A stretch of DNA of 42,758 nt from a virus. Of the stretch, positions 22,190 to 31,700 are shown piece by piece (within the stretch, counting starts at the first letter, position 1; each line of letters begins with the position of its first letter). Location: the IMG/VR virus record IMGVR_UViG_3300025141_000218, positions 1 through 42,758 of that record; one strand, given 5' to 3'. The position numbers and the translations under genes were made by a program. Below the pieces are notes generated by a model, which did no database searches, was not told the origin of the DNA, and saw only the letters and a program-made list of their open reading frames with translations.

Positions 22190-23845
22190 CTAGTGTTTAG
22201 GGTACTCATAAACCCACTCACCATTCCTGGGGTTTCGCCACTTACGTAAATACTTGTGCGTGCGTATCCCTTTCGGGGTCTTCTGCTTCAGCACAGTACG
22301 CATGCTCTCGTTCAACCGGTGCTTCCGGCGAGCTACATTGTACACCCACTCATCGACTGTGGCACCCGGCTTACGATTGAAGAACCGGCCCTTGGGGTAC
22401 ACACTCTCGTACCGCTTAACCACCACCTTGCGGTTTTCGGGGGCACGATGCTTCTGACCACCCAACCTGCGAACCCGGGCCTCTGCCTGGTGTACCCGCT
22501 CAGGGTTCCAATGGCCGTCCATAGAGAAGAAGCCGGTAGCATTCTTCAAATCCAGACCTTCGGCCCCGGCCCCCGAGATAAGCACTACTTTCTTCTTACC
22601 AGCCTTGAAGTCTGCAATATCCTGGTCTCGGCTGGCGTGCGTAATCTTCTTTCCGGCTATGGTCCTACCAGTACCGGCAAAGATGCCGAAGGGAACACCT
22701 CTTGCCTTCAAGCCCGCAGCTGCTACGTCGAGGCCACCCTGGATTAGATTACTGTAGACTACTGCTTTGCCGTCTGAAGTTGTAGCTAGATGCTTTTGCA
22801 CGTCACCCAGGAGTCGTTGGACCTTCGGGGTGCGCGCGGCGGCCTCTGCTTTGGGCACCTTAGACGAGGATGCAGAAGAGATATCGTTAAGCGCGCGACG
22901 CGCGTGGATGATCTTACCGAATACGTGCTGCAGCTGCTGGGGAGAAAGGTTGGTCTCACCTGTAGCAATCATCTTCTTGATGGGCCCCAACTTATCCATG
23001 ATGTAGTCGTACTGGAGCTTCTGCTCGGCGGACATCGGAACCTTTACGTTCTCCACTTCCTTCCGCGGCATACTCTTTCCAAGAGAGTCGCTGGTCTGGA
23101 CGTCCACCACGGGCTTTACGTAATGGGCTACCTCTCCCGGATTGACGATTGCTTTGATCTTCTTAGCTCCGCCCCAGAACCCCTTCTGCTTACCAACTGT
23201 TTTCAGGTAGCGCTGCTTGAACAGGGACTTATTCATGAACTGGCCGCCAGTGGCGATGTTCACGAGGGTCGCGATCTCCGCGGGGTTGTTGTTTACCGGG
23301 CTTGCTGTAAGGCCAATGAAGTTCTTAGCGTACTCCCGAGCTTGCAAGGCAGCTTTGTGGGTAGTTGACCGCTCGTTGCGGATCTTATGGAACTCATCGA
23401 AAATCAAAGTATCCGAGCCGCTGCGTTGTAACAGCCCTACCGGATCCTTACGGAACATCTCATAGGACACCACGGTGTAGTCCGAAGTTGGCGTGGCGTC
23501 GGATATGTACCGGATGTGATCGTTGGGGTCCTTTTGCGCGCTACTCTTAGAGCCTACTAGCTGGTAGGTGGAGTTCGTAAACTTCTTGATTCCCTCTTCG
23601 AGGAAGTTAGTCTTCAACCCTGCAGGTACAACAACGAGGGCACGGTTAGCTTTCCCCGCAGCTTTGGCTTTCTCGAAGGCGAAAATAGCAGTGGCGGTCT
23701 TCCCCGTCCCAGTTGAATGCGCAAGAATTACCTGGCCCCGCTCGAAAAACTTATCTACGGCAGCCTCCTGATGGGGGTAGGGGCTAAACCCCTCCTTCAC
23801 TCCACCAGTCTTCTCGAGACCCAGGTATTGTGTGAAGCTACTCAT
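22190..23845 (-). CDS. SNF2-type helicase/ATPase with head-type leader
   Basis: A 551-residue superfamily 2 ATPase. Motifs in order: Q-like P-Y-P-H-Q (22-26), motif I S-T-G-T-G-K-T (44-50), motif II D-E-F-H (150-153), motif III L-T-A-S-P (179-183), motif V G-A-E-G-L-D-L and motif VI Q-A-E-A-R-V-R-R-L-G in the C-terminal RecA domain. These are SNF2/DEAD-like remodeller or translocase features. The N-terminus (residues 1-14) ends L-E-K-T-G, a variant of the head signature. The C-terminus carries a T-H-K-Y-L-R-K-W motif and a W-V-Y-E-Y-P end, similar to short tails seen in some phage virion proteins. The gene lies among structural genes. A DNA translocase carried in the particle or acting at packaging is an inference; it overlaps the preceding gene by eight bases. 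Confidence 0.75.
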   Translation of the reverse strand: MSSFTQYLGLEKTGGVKEGFSPYPHQEAAVDKFFERGQVILAHSTGTGKTATAIFAFEKAKAAGKANRALVVVPAGLKTNFLEEGIKKFTNSTYQLVGSKSSAQKDPNDHIRYISDATPTSDYTVVSYEMFRKDPVGLLQRSGSDTLIFDEFHKIRNERSTTHKAALQAREYAKNFIGLTASPVNNNPAEIATLVNIATGGQFMNKSLFKQRYLKTVGKQKGFWGGAKKIKAIVNPGEVAHYVKPVVDVQTSDSLGKSMPRKEVENVKVPMSAEQKLQYDYIMDKLGPIKKMIATGETNLSPQQLQHVFGKIIHARRALNDISSASSSKVPKAEAAARTPKVQRLLGDVQKHLATTSDGKAVVYSNLIQGGLDVAAAGLKARGVPFGIFAGTGRTIAGKKITHASRDQDIADFKAGKKKVVLISGAGAEGLDLKNATGFFSMDGHWNPERVHQAEARVRRLGGQKHRAPENRKVVVKRYESVYPKGRFFNRKPGATVDEWVYNVARRKHRLNESMRTVLKQKTPKGIRTHKYLRKWRNPRNGEWVYEYPKH

Positions 23846-24674
23846 CGTACCCCTGCAGCAAGGTTATCGTCCGCGGGAAAGCTACCTTCTTCTTCCCCTT
23901 TGGCTTCTTCAGTAACTTAGCGAGCACTCCACCAAGCACAGCTGTTCCGAAAGCTCCAGCCACTCCGCGGCCCACAGTCTTCGGCAACCACTTCTTCGGC
24001 TGTTTTATCATACTACGATAAAACTTGGGGTCAAAGGTCTGCTTACTTCGCCGAGCATCGGAGAGCATCGTCTCGGACAACCCCTTTAGTCCACCAGCCA
24101 CACCACCAAACGCAGCAGCCACGGGCAATATGCTCTTCGACTTCTTACCCTGCTGCGTCGCCTGCTGATTCTTCTTCATTTTGTGCGCCAAACCAAGGGC
24201 TAGAGCTGAGGCCATAGCTGTGGAAGTTACCCCTCGAGCGAGGCCCCTGGTGCCGAAGTGCTTCTTCCACTTGGGCTTCTTCTTAACGTAGGCTTCCCAA
24301 GCGCCTTCAATTCCGCCCTTCCCGTATCCATACGCTGCTCCGGAACCTACGACCTTGGCGATCCCTTTGTTGCGCTTATCCTTCTCACCGGACTTTAAGT
24401 CTTTGATGCCACTGGCAAACACAGGGAAGGTAGCTGTTCCCGCGGTGATCCCGCCAAGTGCCCTCCCGGAGGCCCGAGCCTTAAGAGCGCCCTTCACATT
24501 CTTCCAGGCAAATGCGGGGCGAATCGACTTCTTAGCTAAGGCACGGGTAGTGGCGTCCTCGGCAACAGAGTCGACGGCCCCTTTTGGGAGATCACCAATT
24601 AGGGACTTAGCAGCCCCCGCGCCTAAAGTAGTGAGCAAAGCATTCCGCTTTGTGTTCTTTTGCTTATTTGCCAT
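23838..24674 (-). CDS. Basic glycine-zipper membrane/DNA-associated virion protein
   Basis: A 278-residue protein with high Lys/Arg content and several Gly/Ala-rich hydrophobic stretches (about residues 12-25, 70-90, 165-180, 200-215, 240-260). None is a long uninterrupted transmembrane helix, but together they resemble glycine zippers that can insert in membranes. The end has K-K-K-V-A-F-P, a signature variant near the C-terminus. It overlaps the upstream gene by 11 bases and the helicase start by eight. Candidate internal or ejection protein; no enzyme motif. Confidence 0.45.
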   Translation of the reverse strand: MANKQKNTKRNALLTTLGAGAAKSLIGDLPKGAVDSVAEDATTRALAKKSIRPAFAWKNVKGALKARASGRALGGITAGTATFPVFASGIKDLKSGEKDKRNKGIAKVVGSGAAYGYGKGGIEGAWEAYVKKKPKWKKHFGTRGLARGVTSTAMASALALGLAHKMKKNQQATQQGKKSKSILPVAAAFGGVAGGLKGLSETMLSDARRSKQTFDPKFYRSMIKQPKKWLPKTVGRGVAGAFGTAVLGGVLAKLLKKPKGKKKVAFPRTITLLQGYDE

Positions 24675-25512
24675 CAGGCAACTCCTTTGTCTGCTCCGCC
24701 ATGCGAATCACCTTCCCGCCGCTGGCTTCCAACTCGTTGATGGTCATGGGAGCATCACCGGAGAACTTGAGCATTATCATCTCCAGCATCTTCAAAGCGG
24801 TATCTGTAGAGGAACGCTGCTTATCCTGGAGGTCGACACCACGCAGGGCTATGTCGGCCCAAATCTTAGCGGAGGCGGATACTCGCTGGTCCGTCGGGTC
24901 TGTCGCGGCGATAGTACGGAAGTTCGTGTAGGCCTGGTCCGTCATGTACTTCAGCATGTCCTCAGACTTCAACTCCAAAGGTTCCCCGATAGCGAGTAAC
25001 GCGGAGTTAGGGTCCGAGGCTACGTATATGGACCACAGCCCCCCGCCATGCGGGTACCCGTCCAGGAACTCTTTACAGTCATCAAGTCCCAGTAGACCAG
25101 TGTTCCAGAAGTAGTGGCGGTAGTAGTCAACAACCTCGGAGTCCACTTCCTTACCAAAGTACTTCAAGAGTACCTGAGTGATGGTCTCGTTGGGCACTTC
25201 GCCGATAAGCATCGCTTCAAGCTTCTGGCGCAGGTTACCAGTTCCCAGGAGGGCTGAGGCCGCGATTACTTTAGGCCGGCGAACCACGAGGTCATACACC
25301 TTTTGGTCCCGCAGCCAGCGAATACAGTGCAGTGCGTTTGGGTCGAAGGGACGTGGCTTAGTCTTAGCCATCTCTGCGCGTAGTACCTCAACATACACCG
25401 GATCCGGCTTCGGGTACTTGCGCAACATAACCGCATTCTGGATGTCCTGCGTAGAGAACGGCGGTTCCATCGCCAGTAAGGCACGTAACCAGTATTCGCA
25501 CGGTTGGCGCAT
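24664..25512 (-). CDS. Helical protein with HTH-like region, possible small terminase
   Basis: A 282-residue soluble, mostly helical protein of unknown function. Around residues 92-140 there is a helix-turn-helix-like order: L-E-A-M-L-I-G, P-N-E-T-I-T-Q-V-L, a glycine, V-V-D-Y-Y-R-H-Y-F-W. DNA-binding small terminase subunits and related packaging proteins in large phages can show a short recognition helix followed by a Y-x-x-(Y/L)-F-(W/F) element. It lies a few genes upstream of terminase large, which fits but does not prove that role. There is no EKxA signature. It starts three bases after the 660-residue gene and overlaps the next start. Alternative: an unrelated regulator. Confidence 0.3.
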   Translation of the reverse strand: MRQPCEYWLRALLAMEPPFSTQDIQNAVMLRKYPKPDPVYVEVLRAEMAKTKPRPFDPNALHCIRWLRDQKVYDLVVRRPKVIAASALLGTGNLRQKLEAMLIGEVPNETITQVLLKYFGKEVDSEVVDYYRHYFWNTGLLGLDDCKEFLDGYPHGGGLWSIYVASDPNSALLAIGEPLELKSEDMLKYMTDQAYTNFRTIAATDPTDQRVSASAKIWADIALRGVDLQDKQRSSTDTALKMLEMIMLKFSGDAPMTINELEASGGKVIRMAEQTKELPDGK

Positions 25513-25515
25513 GCC

Positions 25516-27498
25516 CTACGCTACCTCCTCTCTACTCTTCAACTGCAACAACTCCAGGCCAGCGGTAATAGCTTCCATTGAAGCCAGTGCGCGGACAGCA
25601 GCATCTTCCGGTATGTCAGAAACACCCAACTGGGCCGCTACGAGCAACTCACAAATCTTTGCCGTAGCCTCTTCCAGGACTGGTAAGTAGTCAGCGAAGA
25701 TAGCGAGATTCTCCGGGGTAATGAAGTTCAAACCGAGGACGGCATCCACGGTACTCTCTTCCTGAAGGGCTGCAGCGATCTTCAATAGGGAGTAGTCTTC
25801 TTCCGGGAAGTACGGCATGGACTGCGCCGCGGCTACTTTAGCCATCTCTTGCTGCTTCTCGTACGTTGCGATGGTTCGGTGGGTGCGTACCTGGGTGCGG
25901 CCAAACACCTGCGCTTCGGCTAGCTTGGCTTTACCAAGAACTGGTGGAACACCTGCGAGGCCCAGGAAGAAAGTAGCTTTCGGCTCACCGATGAAGGAAG
26001 CCGCGCCGCCCAATGACTGTACCGCAGGCCCATCCAGAGTGTACTCACCGCCGGAATGGGTAATGTTAAGCTCACTTCCACGCAGATTTGCACTTGCGAG
26101 TTTAACAGCGAGATCCTCGGTACCCGCCAATGAAGCTTTCTTGCCGAGGGGCATAAAGCTAACCAGGGTACGCGGGTTAGCTGCGTAGAGACCGGAGGCG
26201 AGCTTAACCACACCTGCGTCATGGGGGACTCCCTCGGTTACATGAATTTTCCCGGAAGACATTCCCGACTCGTAGTGGGCATATGTTCCGTCCGATTCTT
26301 CGTAGAACTTGATATCGACGGGAACGGAAGCCACTGCACCAGCAGAACCTTCCTTCACGAAAAATCCTGCCCCTCGAGGCATCTCTTGCCAGGTAAGATC
26401 AGTAAGCGTGGGTGGCACATTATCGGTGGGTGTCCCGAATACTTCCTCTGCGTACGCGTAACCCGAAGCAGTTTTGACCAACACACCATCCACAGCGTTC
26501 CCGTCCAGGTCCCGCACATGCGTGAACACCAACGCGGGCTCCACTTGAGCTGAGGAAGTTTGGATGTTGTACGCACCGGATGTCTTCACCTTCTGGGGAG
26601 GGTTACTTTCCTCGGGAGGCATAGCCAGGTTGCGGATACGTATGCTGTACCCCTTAGCATCGGCCTCTTTGCGCAACTCCGGTGGAAGTGCTGTTTGGGC
26701 TTTGCCTGTGAGTTCCTTCGAATCCGGGAAGTACGCGCGGGTACAAGCAGACGTAAACATGTAACCGTCTGCAGTCTTCTCGAGGAGGATAGCGTCCGTG
26801 GGCAGGTTGGCCTTCACTGAAGCGGCGATGGAACTTGCGCTAGCAGACTTAGCCTTCATAAACCCAACAAGGTGCGTCCGGAACGCATCGTTGTGCTCGA
26901 TGCCGTGAAGCAATGTGGGATCCGCGGAGACTACCGCTGCAATCTTTTCCTTACGCGCAGGGGAGATAGTGCGCCCTACTACAGAACACAAGGAGGCTGC
27001 CTTTTGTATTCCCTCACCCGGAGTTTCGGGATACATACCCGAGCCCGACAGCGTGGGCGACCCAACAGCAGTGCTCCCTGCCACAGAGAAGGTGTCGGGG
27101 GTATAGAGAATCCCATCCACGCGTCGCTGCGACAACGGGTAAAACTTCCCGTCTGCCAGGTTGATGAAGGTGCTCAAGGCCTTCAGCTTCTTCTTCTCAA
27201 CAATGAATGGAATGCGTAACCCGGTCTGGGGCGTCTCCGGGACATTGGGTCCCATGTCGGAGGGGCGCATGTCCGGAGCTCCTTGCTGGGATACGAGGTA
27301 GTACCCGTAGGCGTACCCACGCTTTTCGTCCTGGTCCAGAGTGGTTTGGTCTATTCTGTATTGGCCAAGATATCCAGCCTGTTCCAGTAGCGCGCTAATC
27401 AACTCCTTCGGCCAAAGGGAGACATCGTCGCTAAGAGTCTTCTTCGGTGCGGCTGTCTTTTCCTTGGCAGGCGGGGTCGCAGTAAACAAAGACTCCAT
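25516..27498 (-). CDS. Large internal/head-type protein with many EKxA sites
   Basis: A 660-residue protein of unknown function. It opens with a short leader and E-K-T-A at residues 13-16. Further signature variants follow throughout: I-Q-K-A-A, L-E-K-T-A, L-R-K-E-A, V-K-T-A, V-K-L-A twice, A-K-L-A, M-A-K-V-A and L-K-I-A. Between them lie small beta-rich domains, with repeated G-Y or G-L-Y hairpins following V-K-T-A-S or V-K-L-A-S. The C-terminal 90 residues are helical and acidic. The spacing suggests a polyprotein-like precursor cut into several pieces. It lies between the baseplate spike gene and the possible small terminase, so it may be a head core or ejected protein rather than a tail part. 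It was not matched to a known family. Confidence 0.45.
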   Translation of the reverse strand: MESLFTATPPAKEKTAAPKKTLSDDVSLWPKELISALLEQAGYLGQYRIDQTTLDQDEKRGYAYGYYLVSQQGAPDMRPSDMGPNVPETPQTGLRIPFIVEKKKLKALSTFINLADGKFYPLSQRRVDGILYTPDTFSVAGSTAVGSPTLSGSGMYPETPGEGIQKAASLCSVVGRTISPARKEKIAAVVSADPTLLHGIEHNDAFRTHLVGFMKAKSASASSIAASVKANLPTDAILLEKTADGYMFTSACTRAYFPDSKELTGKAQTALPPELRKEADAKGYSIRIRNLAMPPEESNPPQKVKTSGAYNIQTSSAQVEPALVFTHVRDLDGNAVDGVLVKTASGYAYAEEVFGTPTDNVPPTLTDLTWQEMPRGAGFFVKEGSAGAVASVPVDIKFYEESDGTYAHYESGMSSGKIHVTEGVPHDAGVVKLASGLYAANPRTLVSFMPLGKKASLAGTEDLAVKLASANLRGSELNITHSGGEYTLDGPAVQSLGGAASFIGEPKATFFLGLAGVPPVLGKAKLAEAQVFGRTQVRTHRTIATYEKQQEMAKVAAAQSMPYFPEEDYSLLKIAAALQEESTVDAVLGLNFITPENLAIFADYLPVLEEATAKICELLVAAQLGVSDIPEDAAVRALASMEAITAGLELLQLKSREEVA

Positions 27499-27509
27499 TG
27501 TGTTGCCTC

Positions 27510-28721
27510 CTATGAAATTTTGGTGCTCCCAGCGAGCATGTTATTCAAGTTCGTTATCCATTCCGGTGTTGGGACTCCAGTAAAGTTCTTAACCCCAACT
27601 ACGTGTTCATGTGCCGCCAAAAGCTTAATCAACTCAAAACCCAACACAGCGGGCTGCACGGGCCCTCTGCCCAAGTTTATAGTCTGGTAGTCTATGGTGC
27701 AACTCGCCGTTTGGGAGTTAGACGACATAACGATACCCGCGAGTGCCTTCACCACCAACTCCTGCACTACAATATCGAGCCCGTTATCCGCCGCTCCCGT
27801 GATCCGACCAGTACCACCGAATTTGAGGTCGAAACCGCCTGCAGCGTAGATGTGCGCGGACCCCACCTCCCAATGCACGTCCCCCGTAATCTTCGAAAAG
27901 ACGTTACCCTCAGTGTCGATCTGGAACACGTACGTACACCCTGTATTCTCGGGATCCACGCAAATGGATACCAAAGTAGTCTCTTGCGGGTCATGCGGGT
28001 AAGCTCCGCTGAAGAGATGTGACTGCGTGCGAGTGGCTCCAAAGAGCTCATCCTGCTTGGGGGAGAACTGTTCATCACCAGCTCTGCCCGCCCTAACATT
28101 GATCGTCACGAAACTATCTTCTACATCCTTCTTCATCCCCCAATACATCTGGGCGGAAGTCATCTCTTCCCCGGTCTTAATCGCGCCGTGCTTCCAGTAG
28201 AGATTGCCCAACAAAGACTTGGCTTCGTAATTCTGGAAGAAGTGACGGATGAAGTTATCTATTGGGATATAGACGGTTTGCGCCAAAGGAGAGCTCCCGA
28301 TCTGTAGGGTCCCGCCCTTACGGAGGAGCACCGTCGCACCCCGGGAATTGTAGAGTGCGATGTCCCCAGGAGCTAGGCCGAGCCGGCCACCCATGAAGTC
28401 ATCCTCAGGTTCCTCGGCGTCATCAGCGGCAAAGGCGCCATGCCGTGGAGCACTAACCCACCCCACAACCACCGGATCAGACCCGTCGGAGAGAGATAGG
28501 ATTAAGCACTTAGCACCTACTTCGGGGACGAAATCGATATGGGTACCAGTTGACACGTTGGAGTACATCGTTCCGTAGGCGATACTGCTGTGGATGTCAG
28601 ACTCCCCAGAGAGGTCCACTTCGACATCTATTGTTCGAGTCTCCGGGTAGACTGCGACAACAGTACCAGTCGCGACCGCGGCTGCTGATGAAGTACCACT
28701 TCCTTGAGGCCCACTAACCAT
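27510..28721 (-). CDS. Baseplate spike-like protein (gpV/gp5-type)
   Basis: A 403-residue protein. After a Ser/Ala-rich N-terminus, residues 15-95 have the strand order of the OB-fold of gpV/gp5N spike proteins: G-T-V-V-A-V-Y-P-E-T-R-T-I-D-V-E-V, a loop, K-C-L-I-L-S-L, then D-P-V-V-V-G-W-V-S. A G-D-I-A-L-Y-N-S-R-G-A strand pair and a middle domain follow. From about 285 to 355 the sequence becomes strand-turn repeats (G-N-V-F-S-K-I-T-G-D-V-H-W, G-G-F-D-L-K-F-G-G), typical of a spike shaft, and the end is a helical H-E-H-V-V-G segment. This would be the cell-puncturing device at the baseplate centre. No lysozyme or peptidase motif was identified. No EKxA element. Confidence 0.55.
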   Translation of the reverse strand: MVSGPQGSGTSSAAAVATGTVVAVYPETRTIDVEVDLSGESDIHSSIAYGTMYSNVSTGTHIDFVPEVGAKCLILSLSDGSDPVVVGWVSAPRHGAFAADDAEEPEDDFMGGRLGLAPGDIALYNSRGATVLLRKGGTLQIGSSPLAQTVYIPIDNFIRHFFQNYEAKSLLGNLYWKHGAIKTGEEMTSAQMYWGMKKDVEDSFVTINVRAGRAGDEQFSPKQDELFGATRTQSHLFSGAYPHDPQETTLVSICVDPENTGCTYVFQIDTEGNVFSKITGDVHWEVGSAHIYAAGGFDLKFGGTGRITGAADNGLDIVVQELVVKALAGIVMSSNSQTASCTIDYQTINLGRGPVQPAVLGFELIKLLAAHEHVVGVKNFTGVPTPEWITNLNNMLAGSTKIS

Positions 28722-28742
28722 GTAAGTATCCTGTTGTGATAA

Positions 28743-31700
28743 TTAGTAAGTAGTTCCTTCCTTCGCCCCAAACTCCGAGCCGTACACAATCCCAGGAATA
28801 GGGTGGTCCCCGTGTATATGGGAGATGGCCTGCTCCGCCCCCGCCTGCTTTAGCACGTCACGTAGATGCTTGTAGTTCAGCTTGGTGACCCAATCATCGT
28901 ACAGGTGGAAGGGTAGCACATTCGTGCCACGAAGCACCGGCTTGAATTGCACCTGACTCTCTTTCTTATTCTCTGAGTTCCAGGCTTGAATAGCTCGGGT
29001 GGGTACAATATCCCCCGGTAGGTACGTCGGGTGCTTACCCGCGTCCCCTACCTCAGCGACATCCGTCAACGCTCGGACAATAACCTCCAGGTGCCGCCGC
29101 TTGGTGCCTTCTGGGTCGTATAGCTTCGCCAACTCCCCTACCAGGTAATTCTGGACTGTGGAAATGTTGGTCTGCTCTAACAGCTCACGGGGGTTAACCG
29201 GCCCACTACTCAGGGTGTCTCCCTTAGAGACCTTCGATCCCCGGACAACTGTTAGCCTCCTACTGGCCGGGACGTGGTGCACCTTATGGTTGATACTGAC
29301 ATCCCACCCGCCGACCTGACTCTTGTTTACGGAAGATACCGGTCCTGAGGCAGTAGCCAAAATTGCCGAACCCTTCAACTTCTGGGGCATTTGGAGTACC
29401 TGCCGCAAACGCTCGATACCGTCCACCAGGCCTGCACCACCCGCGGAAGCAGCACCGCCCATATGGAAGACTCGCATCGCGAGCTGAGTAGCCGGCTCCC
29501 CAATGGACTGCGAAGCCAGCACTCCGATGTTGGTGCCCATGGCAACCTGGCCACCGGCTGGGGCGGTACCGTAACATTTCTGGCAGATGCCTTTCTTTAA
29601 CTGGCACTTCAAAGGGCTGCGGACCAGGATTTTGGAGATCTTAGCCTGCCGAATCTTAGCTACGACATCGGGAGTGATGGTACTTCCCGCGGAAAGAACC
29701 TCACCCTTCACCTTAATAGCTTGCGCAAGAGTTCTATCCAGCGCCCCCAAATCGCTTGTCGGTGTGAGCACACCCTTAGAGGTCTTACAGTCGTTGCCGC
29801 CGATCACGAAGCCCATGGTAGTCTTAACCACCTGCTTAGTGATCGCCCCCGGGTCCTGCACCTCTTGTGTCTTGGAGATGATACCCCGCCGGATACCACC
29901 GGAAGAGACCCAGAAGTCATGCAGGGAAAGACCTGACCCATACGCCCCCGAGATCGCCGCGGGGATGGGGTTCCCCTTTGCGTCGCTAACCATCATGCGG
30001 GCCAGCACTATCTGCTTAATCTGCTCCCAATTAGGTTTAACACCCGCCTCGGACATGATCCACAGGGGATTGTCGTCTTTACGGAGTTGGGCCAAAGCGT
30101 CCTTCTGCATGGCCGTCGATGCCTTGTGGTACAGGTCTACAATCTTTGCGTCCCGAGCGGCCTTTGTAAGACCCCGCTGTAGCTTGATCGCCGCAACCTT
30201 AGGCTCCACCTGCTTGAGCACCTTATCCCGAATGCCATCAAGGGTCTTAAACGCCTTGAGGCTGAAAGAGAAACCAGCCTTGTGCGCGTGGTTGAACCCC
30301 ACGTCCTTCAGGACTTGCGCGAGGAGGGGGTACTCCTTCGGGCTGTTCTTCCCAACGTCAAGGAACATCTCCTTCAGGGACTTCTTATTCAGAACCCAGT
30401 CGTCCCCACTGCCAACCCTGCTACGCATGTTCTTCGGTAGCGCCTTGCGTAGGAACTCTCTACCAGCAGTCGTTTTCTTTCCGGCTACTTGCGTTGACAT
30501 GTCCCAGGGGATGGTCTTCTTCTCGGCAGCCGCTATCAATTCCTCGGGCGTAGCGAACTTCTTGGACGACTTCCCACGCACTCGACTCAGTAAGTACAGA
30601 CCAACCAGACTTTCCTTCACAGGTAAGAACATAGGGCGACCCGAAGCTGGGCTAATCAAGTGCCGGCTGGGGAGCATATCGTAAGCTTCTTTAACAGAAG
30701 CTTGCGACACCGGGACAAACAAGGAGACCTGGTCCCCATCGAAGTCCGCGTTGTACCCGCTACACACCAGGGGATGTATATGGATTTCCTTGTCTCCGAG
30801 GATCCGAGCGTTAAAGGCCATAATGCCGTACTTATGGAGAACCGGGTCACGCTTCATCAGTACTGGTCTTTCTTTTAGAACCTGCCCGAGGGCAATGCGG
30901 GCCTCCGGCTTCCCATCCCGAATAGCATCTCTGGCCTGCAGGGGCTTCAACCCACCACGCACCAGGTTCTGCACAACAAACGGCCGGAACAATTCCATAG
31001 CGGTACCGGCAGGGATACCTATCTCATCTAGCTGGAGGCTCTGATCGGGAACGATAACACCGCGGGCTGACATGTCTTGCTTCCGCTTAACCAACTGCTC
31101 CATGAAGTAACCGGTCTTCGGTGACTTCCCGGCGATGATGTCGAGGATACCCTTGGGCAGATCCAGCCGCTCACGGTCAGGACCGATGAGCCCAGCTAGA
31201 GCTGTAATGCCGTTATAGACCTCGGCGCGTAGCTTGACCAACTCCTCCTCCGGTGTCTCCGGAGGCATTTCCTTTAACCGCGAGTTGCTAAGACTCAACT
31301 CTTTGTATAGCTGGTTCAAGTCACCCCGATTCAGGTTACCGTCGTCCAGCACAGTGATGGGCCGGAACTGGGGTGGGAGTACCAACACGGACTTTTGCAT
31401 GTAGACGTCCGCTTTGTTACCTGATCTCTTCAAAGCCCGGAGGTAACGGACTTTCTTGTTGAGGCTGTTGCGTGTCGACTCTTTGGCCGAAGACAATGCT
31501 TTTTCTGCTGCGGCCAACTCCTTGTCGATGTCGAGCTCCCGAAGCGCCCTTCCCACTGTTGCCGCTGGTCCAGTCCGCGTGGCCTCGTCGGCGGGAACGA
31601 TCTCGCCTTTCGAGTTCATGCCCTGCTCCCCCGAGATGAGCGCCATAAGCGTATCGTGCTTCATCCCGAGTAGCGCAGCAATAGGCCTCTCGAACATGGG

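Noticed and set aside
29587-30684. A 365-codon plus-strand open frame antisense to the RNA polymerase gene
   Set aside because: The opposite frame encodes conserved beta' motifs across the same bases. The antisense product is Ser/Arg/Pro-rich with no domain and no suitable SD or promoter; long antisense frames are expected in GC-rich coding DNA.
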